In this document: piece by piece, positions 25,938 through 34,819 of the stretch
Layout of the letters: the number at the start of each line of letters is the position of its first letter
Numbering within the stretch: position 1 is the stretch's first letter
Source of the DNA: Mucilaginibacter hurinus
GTDB taxonomy: Bacteria > Bacteroidota > Bacteroidia > Sphingobacteriales > Sphingobacteriaceae
Reading direction: 5' to 3'
Assembly (NCBI RefSeq): GCF_003324525.1
Contig: NZ_QGDC01000004.1
Span: 186,001 to 250,000 of the forward strand
Length of the DNA: 64,000 bases
Notes under the pieces: model-generated
Databases searched by the model: none
The model's input: the letters and a program-made list of their open reading frames with translations, nothing else
What the model was told of the DNA's origin: nothing
Translations under genes and position numbers: made by a program

Positions 25938-27338
25938 CTAAAATATCTTCCCCGGATTCAAAATCCCGTTAGGGTCAAAAGCCTTTTTTATTCCCTGCCA
26001 CAACTCAAAATGCACTGGCCGGTATTTCACCGGCATAAATTCCTTTTGCACTAATCCAATGCCATGCTCGCCGGATATGGTGCCGCCTAAAGCTACAGTG
26101 AGTTTAAATATCTCGGTTATGCCGTCATCTAACTTATGTTCCCAATCGTGGTCGCTCATGCCGGCCTTTATAATGTTAACATGCATATTACCGTCACCCG
26201 CATGGCCAAAGCAGATTGAGTCGAACCCGTATTTATGCCCGATGTGTTTAACACCCTTAAGCAACTGTGGCAAAAGTGCCCTGGGCACAACAGTATCTTC
26301 TTTTTTATAGACAGGATTTCCTGCTTTAATGGCCGGGTTTATACTTCGGCGTATGCGCCACAAACCTTCCTTTTGAGCTGCCGTATCAGCAAACAAAACA
26401 TCGGTGCAATTGAAGCTCTCTAAAACGTTGTTTATCTTATCCGCATCCTTTAGTATTACATCCATGTCGGCCCCATCAACTTCTATCAGTAAAAACGCCT
26501 GTGCGGCATCATGCAAAGTAAAACTAACAGAACTGTATTGAAGCACAAGTTCAACTGCCGGCCGCTCAATAAATTCAAGGGCGGATGGGGTAACACCCGC
26601 TCTGAATATGGCTGATACCGCTGCGCATGCATCCTCGCTGCAAGTGAATGACGCCCACATTAATACATTGAATGCAGGCAAGGGTATTAATCGTAACACT
26701 GCTTTAGTAATAATACCTAAGGTTCCCTCCGCCCCTATCATCAATTGTGTTAAATTATAGCCCGACGAATATTTTAGCGTGTTTGCGCCGGTCCAAATAA
26801 TTTTGCCGGACGGCAAAACCATTTCCAGGTTCAGCACATATTCGCGTATGCCACCGTACTTCACTACCCTTGGCCCTCCCGAGCAATGTGCTATATTCCC
26901 ACCTATCATACTGCTTCCCTTACTCGATGGATCTATCGGGTAGTATAAACCTTTATCGGCACAAGCATCTATTAGCACTTGTGTGATTACGCCCGCTTCA
27001 ACTGTAGCCTGAAGATTGGCCGTATCTATATCTACTATTTTATTAAAACGCTCCATCGACAGCAGCAGGCCGCCCATTACCGGCAGCGCGCCGCCGCTTA
27101 ACCCTGTGCCGCCGCCCCGAGGCGTAATGGGTATCAGATGCCTGTTACAAAGCTTTAACAATTCGGCTATTTCTACGGCAGCGCAGGGTTTAACCACTAC
27201 TTCAGGATAAAATACTAAACCGGACGTTTCATCCCTGCTGTACCTTTCAATCTCCGGCTTTCCTGTTAACACAAACTCGTCACCGATAATATGCCGGATA
27301 CTATCCAGTATCTGATCTGTTATTATGTTAAAGCTCAT
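25938..27338 (-). CDS. FAD-linked oxidase, GlcD/D-2-hydroxyacid dehydrogenase type
   Basis: 466-residue flavoenzyme with an N-terminal PCMH-type FAD-binding domain (P-R-G-G-G-T-G-L-S-G-G-A at about 74-85, then G-G-N-I-A-H-C-S-G-G-P) and a C-terminal FAD-oxidase domain. The C-terminal C-F-G-H-A-G-D-G-N-M-H-V-N and S-G-E-H-G-I-G metal/substrate motifs are intact. Such enzymes oxidise D-lactate, glycolate or D-2-hydroxyglutarate and pass electrons to the quinone pool. No GlcE/GlcF genes are adjacent, so it is a stand-alone type. Its ATG overlaps the folB stop by four bases. Confidence 0.9.
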   Translation of the reverse strand: MSFNIITDQILDSIRHIIGDEFVLTGKPEIERYSRDETSGLVFYPEVVVKPCAAVEIAELLKLCNRHLIPITPRGGGTGLSGGALPVMGGLLLSMERFNKIVDIDTANLQATVEAGVITQVLIDACADKGLYYPIDPSSKGSSMIGGNIAHCSGGPRVVKYGGIREYVLNLEMVLPSGKIIWTGANTLKYSSGYNLTQLMIGAEGTLGIITKAVLRLIPLPAFNVLMWASFTCSEDACAAVSAIFRAGVTPSALEFIERPAVELVLQYSSVSFTLHDAAQAFLLIEVDGADMDVILKDADKINNVLESFNCTDVLFADTAAQKEGLWRIRRSINPAIKAGNPVYKKEDTVVPRALLPQLLKGVKHIGHKYGFDSICFGHAGDGNMHVNIIKAGMSDHDWEHKLDDGITEIFKLTVALGGTISGEHGIGLVQKEFMPVKYRPVHFELWQGIKKAFDPNGILNPGKIF

Positions 27339-27694
27339 TCTTTATAGTAATTAACCACAATGCCCGAATTTTTAACATTCCCTTTCATTGGTGGAAACAT
27401 CTTTTTTAAGGTAAGTTGTACATGGGTTATATAGGGGTAATCGTTTTTTATCCTATCTACAATCGCATATGCTACGGTTTCGATAAGCTTCCGAGGGGTT
27501 TTCATTTCCTCACAACAAATATTAAACAGGCGTTCGTAGTTTATTGTCCCGTTCAGGTCGTCATGCGCTGCTGTATTATCCCGGGTAAAGCTGACAGCCA
27601 AATCAATAACAAAGGTGCAACCCAAAAGCTGCTCTTCGGGGTAGTAACCATGGTGGGCGAAAAACTCAGCCCCTTGCAATAGTACTGTTGTCAT
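27335..27694 (-). CDS. folB: Dihydroneopterin aldolase
   Basis: 119-residue enzyme of folate synthesis that splits 7,8-dihydroneopterin into 6-hydroxymethyl-dihydropterin and glycolaldehyde. The opening V-L-L-Q-G-A-E-F-F-A-H-H-G-Y-Y-P-E-E is typical, and the catalytic Lys lies in L-T-L-K-K near the C-terminus. It is the first gene of a pair with the GlcD-type oxidase (ATGA overlap). Glycolaldehyde oxidises to glycolate, a possible GlcD substrate, which makes the pairing suggestive. The promoter box TACTTTTG ends only four bases before the ATG. Confidence 0.92.
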   Translation of the reverse strand: MTTVLLQGAEFFAHHGYYPEEQLLGCTFVIDLAVSFTRDNTAAHDDLNGTINYERLFNICCEEMKTPRKLIETVAYAIVDRIKNDYPYITHVQLTLKKMFPPMKGNVKNSGIVVNYYKE

Positions 27695-27698
27695 CCTT

Positions 27699-27706
27699 CA
27701 AAAGTA
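27699..27706 (-). promoter_or_regulatory. folB promoter -7 box, abutting the start codon
   Basis: Minus-strand TACTTTTG (27706-27699) is followed by AAGG and then ATG. If this box is used, the transcript starts at or within a base or two of the start codon. Confidence 0.6.
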
Positions 27707-27726
27707 AACAAGATAAATAAATCCGG

Positions 27727-27734
27727 TAGCTTTG
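27727..27734 (+). promoter_or_regulatory. gcdH promoter -7 box
   Basis: TAGCTTTG fits TAnnTTTG, 30 bases before ATG 27765 and 20 bases from the divergent folB box. An in-frame TTG at 27732 lies inside it and is therefore not the start. Confidence 0.6.
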
Positions 27735-27764
27735 ACTAAATTTACGAACCAAATTTGTGAACCG

Positions 27765-28946
27765 ATGGCTAAATCTGACCTTTTTGAATCGCCTGATTAC
27801 TATTTGCTCGACGAGTTATTAACCGACGAGCATAAATTAATACGCCAAACAGTTAGGAAATGGGTGAAAAAGGAGGTTAGCCCTATTATTGAGGCACATG
27901 CCCAAAAAGCGAGGTTCCCTAAACAGTTGTTAAAGGGGTTGGCCGAAATAGGCGCCTATGGCCCCACCATACCCGCCGAATATGGCGGAGCTGGGTTAGA
28001 CTACATGGCCTATGGCATTATTATGCAGGAAATTGAACGCGGGGATTCGGGTATACGCTCCACCGCATCTGTACAAGGTTCATTGGTAATGTACCCTATC
28101 TATGCATATGGCTCTGAAGAACAAAAAAGAAAGTATCTGCCCAAATTGGCTTCTGGCGAAATAATCGGCTGTTTTGGACTTACGGAGCCCGACCATGGTT
28201 CTGACCCCGGCAGTATGACCACTAATTTTAAGGATGCCGGTGACCATTATATTTTAAACGGTGCTAAAATGTGGATATCGAATGCCCCTTTTGCAGACAT
28301 AGCAATTGTTTGGGCTAAAGATGAAAACGGAAAGATACGTGGGTTGATAGCGGAGCGCGGTATGGAAGGTTTTTCTACCCCTGAAACACATGGCAAATGG
28401 TCTTTACGCGCTTCGGCTACGGGTGAACTGGTATTTGATAATGTTAAAATACCCAAAGAGAATATTTTACCAAACATAGCAGGTATAAAAGGTCCGCTGG
28501 GCTGTCTTAACCAGGCGCGCTATGGTATAGCGTGGGGGGCTTTAGGCGCGGCGATGGACTGTTACGATACCGCTTTAAGATATGCCAAAGAGCGCAAGCA
28601 ATTTGGGAAACCTATAGCTGCTTTTCAATTACAGCAAAAAAAACTTGCCGAAATGATAACCAGTATAACTAAGGCCCAACTACTGGTTTGGCGCCTGGGG
28701 ACACTCAAAAATGAGGATAGGGCCACACCCGCACAAATATCAATGGCTAAGCGAAATAGTGTTGAAACGGCCATAACCATTGCCCGGGAAGCGCGGCAGA
28801 TATTGGGTGGCATGGGTATAACAGGCGATTACCCTATTATGAGGCATATGATGAATCTTGAGTCGGTAATTACCTATGAAGGAACGCATGATATACACTT
28901 ACTTATAACCGGCCTTGACATTACAGGGCAGGAAGCATTCAAATAA
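27765..28946 (+). CDS. gcdH: Glutaryl-CoA dehydrogenase
   Basis: 393-residue acyl-CoA dehydrogenase that oxidises and decarboxylates glutaryl-CoA to crotonyl-CoA in lysine/tryptophan breakdown, passing electrons to ETF. The assignment rests on R-S-T-A-S-V-Q-G-S-L-V-M, with the Arg that contacts the glutaryl carboxylate, then C-F-G-L-T-E-P-D-H-G-S-D-P and the catalytic Glu in T-Y-E-G-T-H-D-I-H near the C-terminus. These match GCDH better than other acyl-CoA dehydrogenases. ATG 27765 is chosen from the promoter position. It is divergent from folB. Confidence 0.9.
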   Translation: MAKSDLFESPDYYLLDELLTDEHKLIRQTVRKWVKKEVSPIIEAHAQKARFPKQLLKGLAEIGAYGPTIPAEYGGAGLDYMAYGIIMQEIERGDSGIRSTASVQGSLVMYPIYAYGSEEQKRKYLPKLASGEIIGCFGLTEPDHGSDPGSMTTNFKDAGDHYILNGAKMWISNAPFADIAIVWAKDENGKIRGLIAERGMEGFSTPETHGKWSLRASATGELVFDNVKIPKENILPNIAGIKGPLGCLNQARYGIAWGALGAAMDCYDTALRYAKERKQFGKPIAAFQLQQKKLAEMITSITKAQLLVWRLGTLKNEDRATPAQISMAKRNSVETAITIAREARQILGGMGITGDYPIMRHMMNLESVITYEGTHDIHLLITGLDITGQEAFK

Positions 28947-28991
28947 CGCTTTTTTATTTACTCTTAAGTTCGGTTTTAATTTGTGAACAGT

Positions 28992-28999
28992 TATATTTG
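28992..28999 (+). promoter_or_regulatory. Promoter -7 box of the histidine kinase gene
   Basis: TATATTTG fits TAnnTTTG. The first TTG of the open frame (28997) overlaps it, so translation must start further downstream. Confidence 0.55.
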
Positions 29000-29059
29000 C
29001 TTTGTTATCTGTTAGTTATACTATTGACCCATTACCTCTTTTATTTATTGCAACGCATA

Positions 29060-31108
29060 TTGTCTTTCGGCTATGGCCGGGTTTGCCTTTTAGCGCTTTT
29101 CATTTTAGCCGGCTGTACCAAGCCGGAGGTTAACCAGGCCGAATACTCGGAAGAATTTAAGCCTATCTTTGAGACTGTTACAAAACTATATGATCAAAAC
29201 CGGCCAGCCGAGGCGATCCGGCATCTTGACTCAGGGTTTCATAAAATAGCCAATCCTACTATAAACGATTATTTCAGGTATTATTCCTTTAATTACGTTG
29301 ATGCCAAGAAAATAAAGCACGACTATTTTAAGGGGCTGCTTTATGCTGATACTATGTTTATGTACGCTAAAAAAAGTGTTAACGAAAAGCAGTACGCCGC
29401 AAATTTCTCTGAAGCGAACTATGCCAAGGGCGACGCCTTTTTTGCACTGAAAAAGTATACCGAAGCCTATCAATACTATTACCAGGGATACTTGTTAGGG
29501 AAAAATTATCTTAATAAGGCGGCCCTCGCAGACTTTACTTACCGTATGGGAATGATCATGTACAAGCAAGGTCATTTTAAGCACGCAGTAAAGTATTTTA
29601 AAGAAAGTTACGGGCAAACACCTTTCAATAAAACAGACTTTGCAGCATTTTATCGCCGGCAGGAAATACTTGACAACATCGGCCTGAGTTATAAAAAGCT
29701 TGGGAAGGACGACAGTGCTATGGTATACTTTGACAAAACGCTTGCCTACATTGACAGTAATACAGCCGCATATAAAAACAGGGACAACGTACTGCAAATG
29801 GCGCGGGGCGTTGTATACGGCAATAAAGCTGAGGTACTGATGAACCGCAGACAGTATACCGCTGCTGAGAAAATGCTTAAAAAAAGCATAGCTATAAATC
29901 TGCAAAAGGGGAACGACTACAGCGACGCCCAGTTAAGCGAAATAAAACTAGGACGCTTGTATCTTACCCGGAATGAACTTGCGCCTTTAAAAGATCTGCT
30001 TGATTTGATGGCTATACAGTTTGATACGGTTAAAAATGAAATAGCTGAAGCTGATTGGGCAGCACTACAGGCCGAATACCACATCAAAAATAAAGAATTT
30101 GAAAAAGCTGTTGAGTACCTGCAGTTACATAATTTGCGAAAAGACTCTATAAATACAAGATTAAGTTCTCTTAAAGAAACAGACGTTACGCAACAGGTAA
30201 CCAACTACGAAAACCAACGTAAGATTGATACGCTGCGAAACAACAACCAATTACAAAAAATATATCTTGTACTGGCACTGGTGTGTGCTATCTTGCTAAC
30301 GCTAATAATATTTTTAATACAGCGAAACTGGAAACGCTCGCGAAAGGAAGTGTTAACTGTTAATAAGCTTAATAAACAAATTAATGAGCAAAATACGGTA
30401 CTTGAAAATGCCCTTACGGAATTGAATTTAAGTAGCCGGGAAAAGGACAGGATATTGCGCACTGTTGCTCACGATCTGCGTAATCCACTTGGGGGAATTG
30501 CTTCATTGTCAAGTGTAATGATGGATGATGAAGATTACACGGCAGACCAAAAAGAGCTTATAAACCTCATTAAGGAAACCTCAAACAACTCGCTTGAACT
30601 AATTAATGAAATACTAGAGGCTACCAATAGCGGCACGGCCAAATTTGTTACGGAACCGGTAGAAATAAATTCGCTGTTAAGTAACAGTGTTGAATTGTTG
30701 CGCTTTAAAGCTGCTGAAAAAAATCAAAACATACAACTTGAGCTGCTTGACCATACCAAAGAATTGAATATAAGCCGCGAAAAAATATGGCGTGTAATCA
30801 GCAATCTTATCAGTAACGCCAGTAAGTTCAGTCCCTTTGGTGGTACTATAAACGTTAAAATAACAGATGAAGGTGACGAAGTAAAAATCGCCGTTAACGA
30901 TCATGGTATAGGAATTCCTGATAACATTAAAAACGAAGTTTTCAATATGTTTACCGATGCTAAGCGCCCTGGTACTGCCGGCGAAAAATCATTCGGTCTC
31001 GGGCTGTCAATTTGTAAGCAGATCATTGAGAGACACAAAGGTAAAATATGGTTTGAAAGCATCGCCGGCACCGGCACAACATTTTATATAAAGCTAAATG
31101 CGGCGTAA
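29060..31108 (+). CDS. TPR-containing sensor histidine kinase
   Basis: Membrane-bound sensor kinase of about 682 residues. The frame has no ATG near its start; TTG 29060 is chosen because it gives a short lipoprotein signal ending in L-A-G-C, and TTG 29024 is the alternative. Several tetratricopeptide repeats fill the periplasmic half. One transmembrane helix (near bases 30260-30320) and a short coiled coil precede the HisKA domain, whose phospho-accepting His is at codon 30470 (V-A-H-D-L-R-N-P-L). The ATPase N box (N-L-I-S-N-A-S-K-F) and G boxes (D-H-G-I-G-I-P, G-L-G-L-S-I-C-K) are intact. No response regulator is adjacent. Confidence 0.88.
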   Translation: MSFGYGRVCLLALFILAGCTKPEVNQAEYSEEFKPIFETVTKLYDQNRPAEAIRHLDSGFHKIANPTINDYFRYYSFNYVDAKKIKHDYFKGLLYADTMFMYAKKSVNEKQYAANFSEANYAKGDAFFALKKYTEAYQYYYQGYLLGKNYLNKAALADFTYRMGMIMYKQGHFKHAVKYFKESYGQTPFNKTDFAAFYRRQEILDNIGLSYKKLGKDDSAMVYFDKTLAYIDSNTAAYKNRDNVLQMARGVVYGNKAEVLMNRRQYTAAEKMLKKSIAINLQKGNDYSDAQLSEIKLGRLYLTRNELAPLKDLLDLMAIQFDTVKNEIAEADWAALQAEYHIKNKEFEKAVEYLQLHNLRKDSINTRLSSLKETDVTQQVTNYENQRKIDTLRNNNQLQKIYLVLALVCAILLTLIIFLIQRNWKRSRKEVLTVNKLNKQINEQNTVLENALTELNLSSREKDRILRTVAHDLRNPLGGIASLSSVMMDDEDYTADQKELINLIKETSNNSLELINEILEATNSGTAKFVTEPVEINSLLSNSVELLRFKAAEKNQNIQLELLDHTKELNISREKIWRVISNLISNASKFSPFGGTINVKITDEGDEVKIAVNDHGIGIPDNIKNEVFNMFTDAKRPGTAGEKSFGLGLSICKQIIERHKGKIWFESIAGTGTTFYIKLNAA

Positions 31109-31140
31109 TTGAAGAGCGGCGGAGTTAAATTACATTGCTA

Positions 31141-32499
31141 TCATTCGCCTAAAAACGCTGCATACCATTTACCTGATGCCTTTATAATGCGCTGTTGCGT
31201 GTTAAAGTCAACGTAAACCAGGCCGAAACGGGGATGGTAACCTTCGGCCCATTCAAAATTATCAGTTAGTGTCCATACAAAGTAGCCGCTAACGTTATAT
31301 CCCTCCTGCTTAGCCTTTAATACTTGCTGCAGATGCGTTTGCAAAAACTCCACACGCTTAGGGTCTTCAACCTTACCATCGTTAACCCTGTCCGGAAAAG
31401 CGGCTCCGTTCTCCGTAATGTATAGCTTCCTTATTTGCGGGTAAGCATTAAACTGCTTCAGCATATGGTATATGGCCGGCGGATACACCTCCCACTTCAT
31501 ATCGGTTAACTGCACTTTACGCTTTTCAGCCTTTACCAGGGTAGCGCCGATGTATGGAGTAAAAAAAGAGTATTTTACTATCTCGCGGGTGTAGTTTTGT
31601 ATTCCTATAAAATCAAAATCAAAGTGCATGTTATCCTCGTCGCCGGGGTGCATATATTTCTTCAGTTTGTTTAAAACCGGTAAATCGTTTACCGGATACC
31701 CTAACCCTAGTATCGGTTCAATAAAAAGCCGGTTTATTAATGCATTAGCCCGTTTTGCTGCGCCAATGTCGCGAGGCCGAGTAGAATAGGGCTCAATATA
31801 CGAGCAGGAAAAAGTAGTGCCTATTTGTGCCTGGGGGCATAGTTTACGCAGCAGCCTGCCGCCCGCAACCATACACAATACCGCATGGTGCACTGCCGGC
31901 AAAAAATTCTTCAGCCCGCTACGGCCCGGGGCATGTATCCCCAAAAAATACCCTGCCCCCGTAAATACGGATGGCTCATTCATCACCATCCAGTTTTTAA
32001 CCTTAGTCCCGTAGCTTTTTGCACATACCTCTGTATAGTTGCTAAACCAATCAACAACGTCACGATTCGTCCACCCTCCGCGATTTTCCAGCGCTTGCGG
32101 CAAGTCCCAATGGTACAAGGTTACCCATGGTTCTATGCCCTGCTCAATACAGTAGTCAATTACTTGATGATAATGGTTGATACCGGCCGTGTTTACTTCG
32201 CCCGTGCCATTGGGCAATATGCGCGACCACGCAATAGAAAACCTGAAATTAGGTACATTGAGCTGCTTAACAAGGTCAATATCTCTTTTATAGGTATGGT
32301 AAAAATCACAGGCGGTGTGCGCTTTATCGCCGTTAAGTACTTTGCCCTTTCGGGCGGTAAAAGTATCCCAGATAGATTGCCCCTTTCCATCTGCATCACA
32401 GGCGCCTTCAGTTTGAAAAGCGGCAGTAGAAACTCCCCAAACAAAGTCTTCGCCAAAAAGATCTTTTTTTATTGCAGGTTGATGTATGGGACGGTCCAT
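31141..32499 (-). CDS. GH1 family beta-glucosidase
   Basis: 452-residue retaining beta-glycosidase of family GH1. The acid/base is Glu175 in M-N-E-P-S-V-F and the nucleophile Glu363 in Y-I-T-E-N-G-A-A; the N-terminal F-V-W-G-V-S-T-A-A-F-Q-T-E-G-A is the family signature. No signal peptide is seen, so it should act in the cytoplasm on imported beta-glucosides. The length is standard. It converges on the histidine kinase gene and has no transporter partner. Confidence 0.95.
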   Translation of the reverse strand: MDRPIHQPAIKKDLFGEDFVWGVSTAAFQTEGACDADGKGQSIWDTFTARKGKVLNGDKAHTACDFYHTYKRDIDLVKQLNVPNFRFSIAWSRILPNGTGEVNTAGINHYHQVIDYCIEQGIEPWVTLYHWDLPQALENRGGWTNRDVVDWFSNYTEVCAKSYGTKVKNWMVMNEPSVFTGAGYFLGIHAPGRSGLKNFLPAVHHAVLCMVAGGRLLRKLCPQAQIGTTFSCSYIEPYSTRPRDIGAAKRANALINRLFIEPILGLGYPVNDLPVLNKLKKYMHPGDEDNMHFDFDFIGIQNYTREIVKYSFFTPYIGATLVKAEKRKVQLTDMKWEVYPPAIYHMLKQFNAYPQIRKLYITENGAAFPDRVNDGKVEDPKRVEFLQTHLQQVLKAKQEGYNVSGYFVWTLTDNFEWAEGYHPRFGLVYVDFNTQQRIIKASGKWYAAFLGE

Positions 32500-32764
32500 T
32501 AAATTGAGCTAAAAAACAAGCCCAAAATGTACAATATAATTGTATTTACGAAGCGTTTAATGATAAAATACTTAGTGTATATATAATGAGCGCATGCTCC
32601 TCATCAATATCCACTCACGGATGGGTGCAACAACAGAAATAAATATCCTGGCAATTTTCATAGCTGTATTTTTAATCAAAGTTAGCATGCAGGTATTAAA
32701 GTATGGCGCTGTTAATGTTACGTTATTATTAAAATTCAACAACCTATATTTTAACCAGGTTAGC

Positions 32765-32772
32765 TATTTTTG
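32765..32772 (+). promoter_or_regulatory. dinB-like promoter -7 box, abutting the start codon
   Basis: TATTTTTG (TAnnTTTG) is followed by CAGG and ATG 32777, the same four-base spacing as at folB. Confidence 0.6.
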
Positions 32773-32776
32773 CAGG

Positions 32777-33226
32777 ATGAAGGCGCATTTCATAAAGTTA
32801 TTCAGGTACAACCATTACTACAATATGCAAATGTTGCCTCTTGTTTTAGACGCCGGAGAAACAAAGCCCGCGATATTACTGGCCCATATTTTAGCCGCCC
32901 AGCAAATATGGCTGGCTCGTTGCAAAGGATTACCCATCACAAACAATATAGTATTGTGGCCTGCAGAAGTAAACCTTACTGACTTAGGAGATGGCCTCAC
33001 CCATAACCACACCGAGTGGGAGGCTTACCTTGATAACATCAGCGAAAGCCGGTTGGATGATATGCTGGATTATAAAAACCTTCAGGGTCAACCTTTCACG
33101 AGTAAATTAATTGATATTTTTACACATGCTGTTAACCACGGCACTCATCATCGCGCTCAAATAGGTCAGCACTTAAAACTAACCATATTGCCGGCAACGG
33201 ATTACATAGCTTTTACACGACTTTAA
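32777..33226 (+). CDS. DinB-like four-helix protein
   Basis: 149-residue protein of the DinB/YfiT metal-binding four-helix-bundle family. The expected His ligands are one in L-A-H-I-L-A-A-Q-Q-I-W and the pair in N-H-G-T-H-H-R-A-Q-I-G-Q-H-L. Members include thiol S-transferases (bacillithiol, mycothiol) and damage-inducible proteins of unknown function. ATG 32777 is chosen because the frame upstream (to 32594) crosses the promoter box and is not DinB-like. It lies 13 bases before a lipoprotein/SCO/cytochrome operon and may be co-transcribed. Confidence 0.88.
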   Translation: MKAHFIKLFRYNHYYNMQMLPLVLDAGETKPAILLAHILAAQQIWLARCKGLPITNNIVLWPAEVNLTDLGDGLTHNHTEWEAYLDNISESRLDDMLDYKNLQGQPFTSKLIDIFTHAVNHGTHHRAQIGQHLKLTILPATDYIAFTRL

Positions 33227-33239
33227 TTTTCCGATACAC

Positions 33240-33683
33240 ATGAAAAAAACAGCATTATTGGCACTGCTTGCGGGCATATTATACAGTTGCAGCGGCAACA
33301 GTAGCCAGGAAACCGGAGCGGATACCGCACAAACACAAGACGAAGCTAAACAATTATTTAGCAGGGTTATTGCCGTACATGACGAGGTAATGACTTACGA
33401 AAGAATGATATTGGAAAACCGGGCAAAATTGGATAGCATAGCTAAGCTTGATTTACCCTCCCCTGTTAAAGATTCGGCAATTTTATTAAGCAAAAACCTC
33501 ACCGTAGCAGAAAATGCGATGAGCGATTGGATGCATAAGTTTGAGCCTGATTATTCTGCAAAATCAAAAGGTGAAGCCATAAAGTATCTTACGGCTGAAG
33601 AGTCTAAAATTAAAAAGGTGGATACCTTAACCAAAAATGCTATAAGGGCGTCATGGGAGTTTTACACTAAATACAAAAAGTAA
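33240..33683 (+). CDS. Small helical lipoprotein
   Basis: 147-residue lipoprotein with lipobox L-Y-S-C (Cys17). The mature part is rich in Lys, Glu and Ala and predicted to be mostly helical, without Cys or recognisable catalytic motifs. It comes 13 bases after the DinB-like gene and its TAA overlaps the ATG of the SCO gene as TAATG, so it is translationally coupled to SCO and cytochrome c. A role as a periplasmic accessory in copper or haem-protein assembly is inference from context. Confidence 0.75.
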   Translation: MKKTALLALLAGILYSCSGNSSQETGADTAQTQDEAKQLFSRVIAVHDEVMTYERMILENRAKLDSIAKLDLPSPVKDSAILLSKNLTVAENAMSDWMHKFEPDYSAKSKGEAIKYLTAEESKIKKVDTLTKNAIRASWEFYTKYKK

Positions 33684-34324
33684 TGAGGCAACTTTTGGGT
33701 ATATTAATACTATGCTTGCTTTTCGCATGCACATCAAACAAAATTAAAACGTTACCGATATATGGCGACCGCGAACCCATTACCAAAATAACTGACGGCA
33801 AGGAGGTAACCGACACGCTTTACCATACTATACCGGCATTTGCCTTTGTAAACCAATATGGCGACAGTATAACTAACGACAGTTTAAATGGTAAGATTTA
33901 CGTTGCTGATTTCTTTTTTACTACCTGCCCTTCAATTTGCCCCAGTATGCACCGCAATATGTTGAAGGTATATAAAGAATTTGAGGGCGCGACTGATTTC
34001 AGGATACTTTCACATAGTATCGACCCAAAATACGATAGCGTACAAGTGCTTAAAAAGTATGCCGATGCACTTGATGTAAAGGGTAACACATGGTGGTTGC
34101 TGCAGGGCGACAAAGAAGCTACCTACACCTTATCAAAAAGTTATCTGGTGACTACACCGCGTGAAGATGAAAAAGAAAAATTCATTCACGATGGCTATTT
34201 CATCCTGATAGACAAGCAAAAGCGGATACGCGGAGCTTACGATGGCACGGTTGAAGAACAGGTAATAAAGCTCATAGAAGACATCAAGATATTGCGTAAC
34301 GACCCTGAACAAGCCACAAAATGA
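33683..34324 (+). CDS. SCO1/SenC family copper chaperone lipoprotein
   Basis: 213-residue thioredoxin-fold protein with a lipoprotein signal (L-F-A-C, Cys16). The copper-binding C-P-S-I-C motif (C-x3-C) lies in F-F-F-T-T-C-P-S-I-C-P-S-M, and the third ligand His in F-I-H-D-G-Y-F. SCO proteins deliver copper to the CuA site of cytochrome oxidase or act as thiol reductases in the periplasm. It lies between a small lipoprotein (1-base overlap) and a cytochrome c (ATGA overlap), consistent with an electron-transport role. Confidence 0.93.
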   Translation: MRQLLGILILCLLFACTSNKIKTLPIYGDREPITKITDGKEVTDTLYHTIPAFAFVNQYGDSITNDSLNGKIYVADFFFTTCPSICPSMHRNMLKVYKEFEGATDFRILSHSIDPKYDSVQVLKKYADALDVKGNTWWLLQGDKEATYTLSKSYLVTTPREDEKEKFIHDGYFILIDKQKRIRGAYDGTVEEQVIKLIEDIKILRNDPEQATK

Positions 34325-34740
34325 AAAAAGCCGGCATAATAATATCACTGTGTGCCGCTATAATTGTTTTTGTAGCATCGTGCCAAACTGATCAGCAGAT
34401 AGAATATATGCGTTACTATAGCGGCGGCCAAGGGCTGTACACTGTTAACTGTCAAAACTGTCATGGTAAAAATGGCGAGGGATTATCAGCTTTGATGCCC
34501 CCTTTAACAGATACAGCTTTTATCAGTAAAAACAAAGATCAACTTGCGTGCTATATTAAAAATGGCATGACCGGAATGGTAAAAGTGTCCGGAAAATTTT
34601 ATAACAACACCATGCCTCCGATTGAATTATCGCCCATTGAAATAGCTAAAGTGTTAACGTATGTAGGTAACTCTTTTGGTAACCGTGTAGGTTTGATAAG
34701 TTTAAAAGACGTTGAGAATAACTTAAAAAATTGCAAATAG
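34321..34740 (+). CDS. Mono-haem cytochrome c lipoprotein
   Basis: 139-residue c-type cytochrome with a lipoprotein signal (V-A-S-C, Cys21). Haem attaches at C-Q-N-C-H (about 44-48, in Y-T-V-N-C-Q-N-C-H-G-K-N-G-E-G); the axial Met is probably in N-N-T-M-P-P. It is a class I cytochrome carrying electrons in the periplasm. The start overlaps the SCO stop by ATGA. The next feature is rnpB, with no obvious terminator between. Confidence 0.92.
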   Translation: MKKAGIIISLCAAIIVFVASCQTDQQIEYMRYYSGGQGLYTVNCQNCHGKNGEGLSALMPPLTDTAFISKNKDQLACYIKNGMTGMVKVSGKFYNNTMPPIELSPIEIAKVLTYVGNSFGNRVGLISLKDVENNLKNCK

Positions 34741-34805
34741 TGCTAAGCTCCAGGCATAACTTTATGTATGCGCAGCCGTGCAACTAATCTATAGCTCAAA
34801 ATCGT

Positions 34806-34813
34806 TAACTTTG
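34806..34813 (+). promoter_or_regulatory. rnpB promoter -7 box
   Basis: TAACTTTG fits TAnnTTTG and lies about 11 bases before the P1 stem of RNase P RNA. Confidence 0.65.
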
Positions 34814-34819
34814 CGACGC

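Noticed and set aside
32594..32776. 61-residue N-terminal extension of the DinB-like protein
   Set aside because: It runs across the promoter box and the DinB fold begins at ATG 32777.
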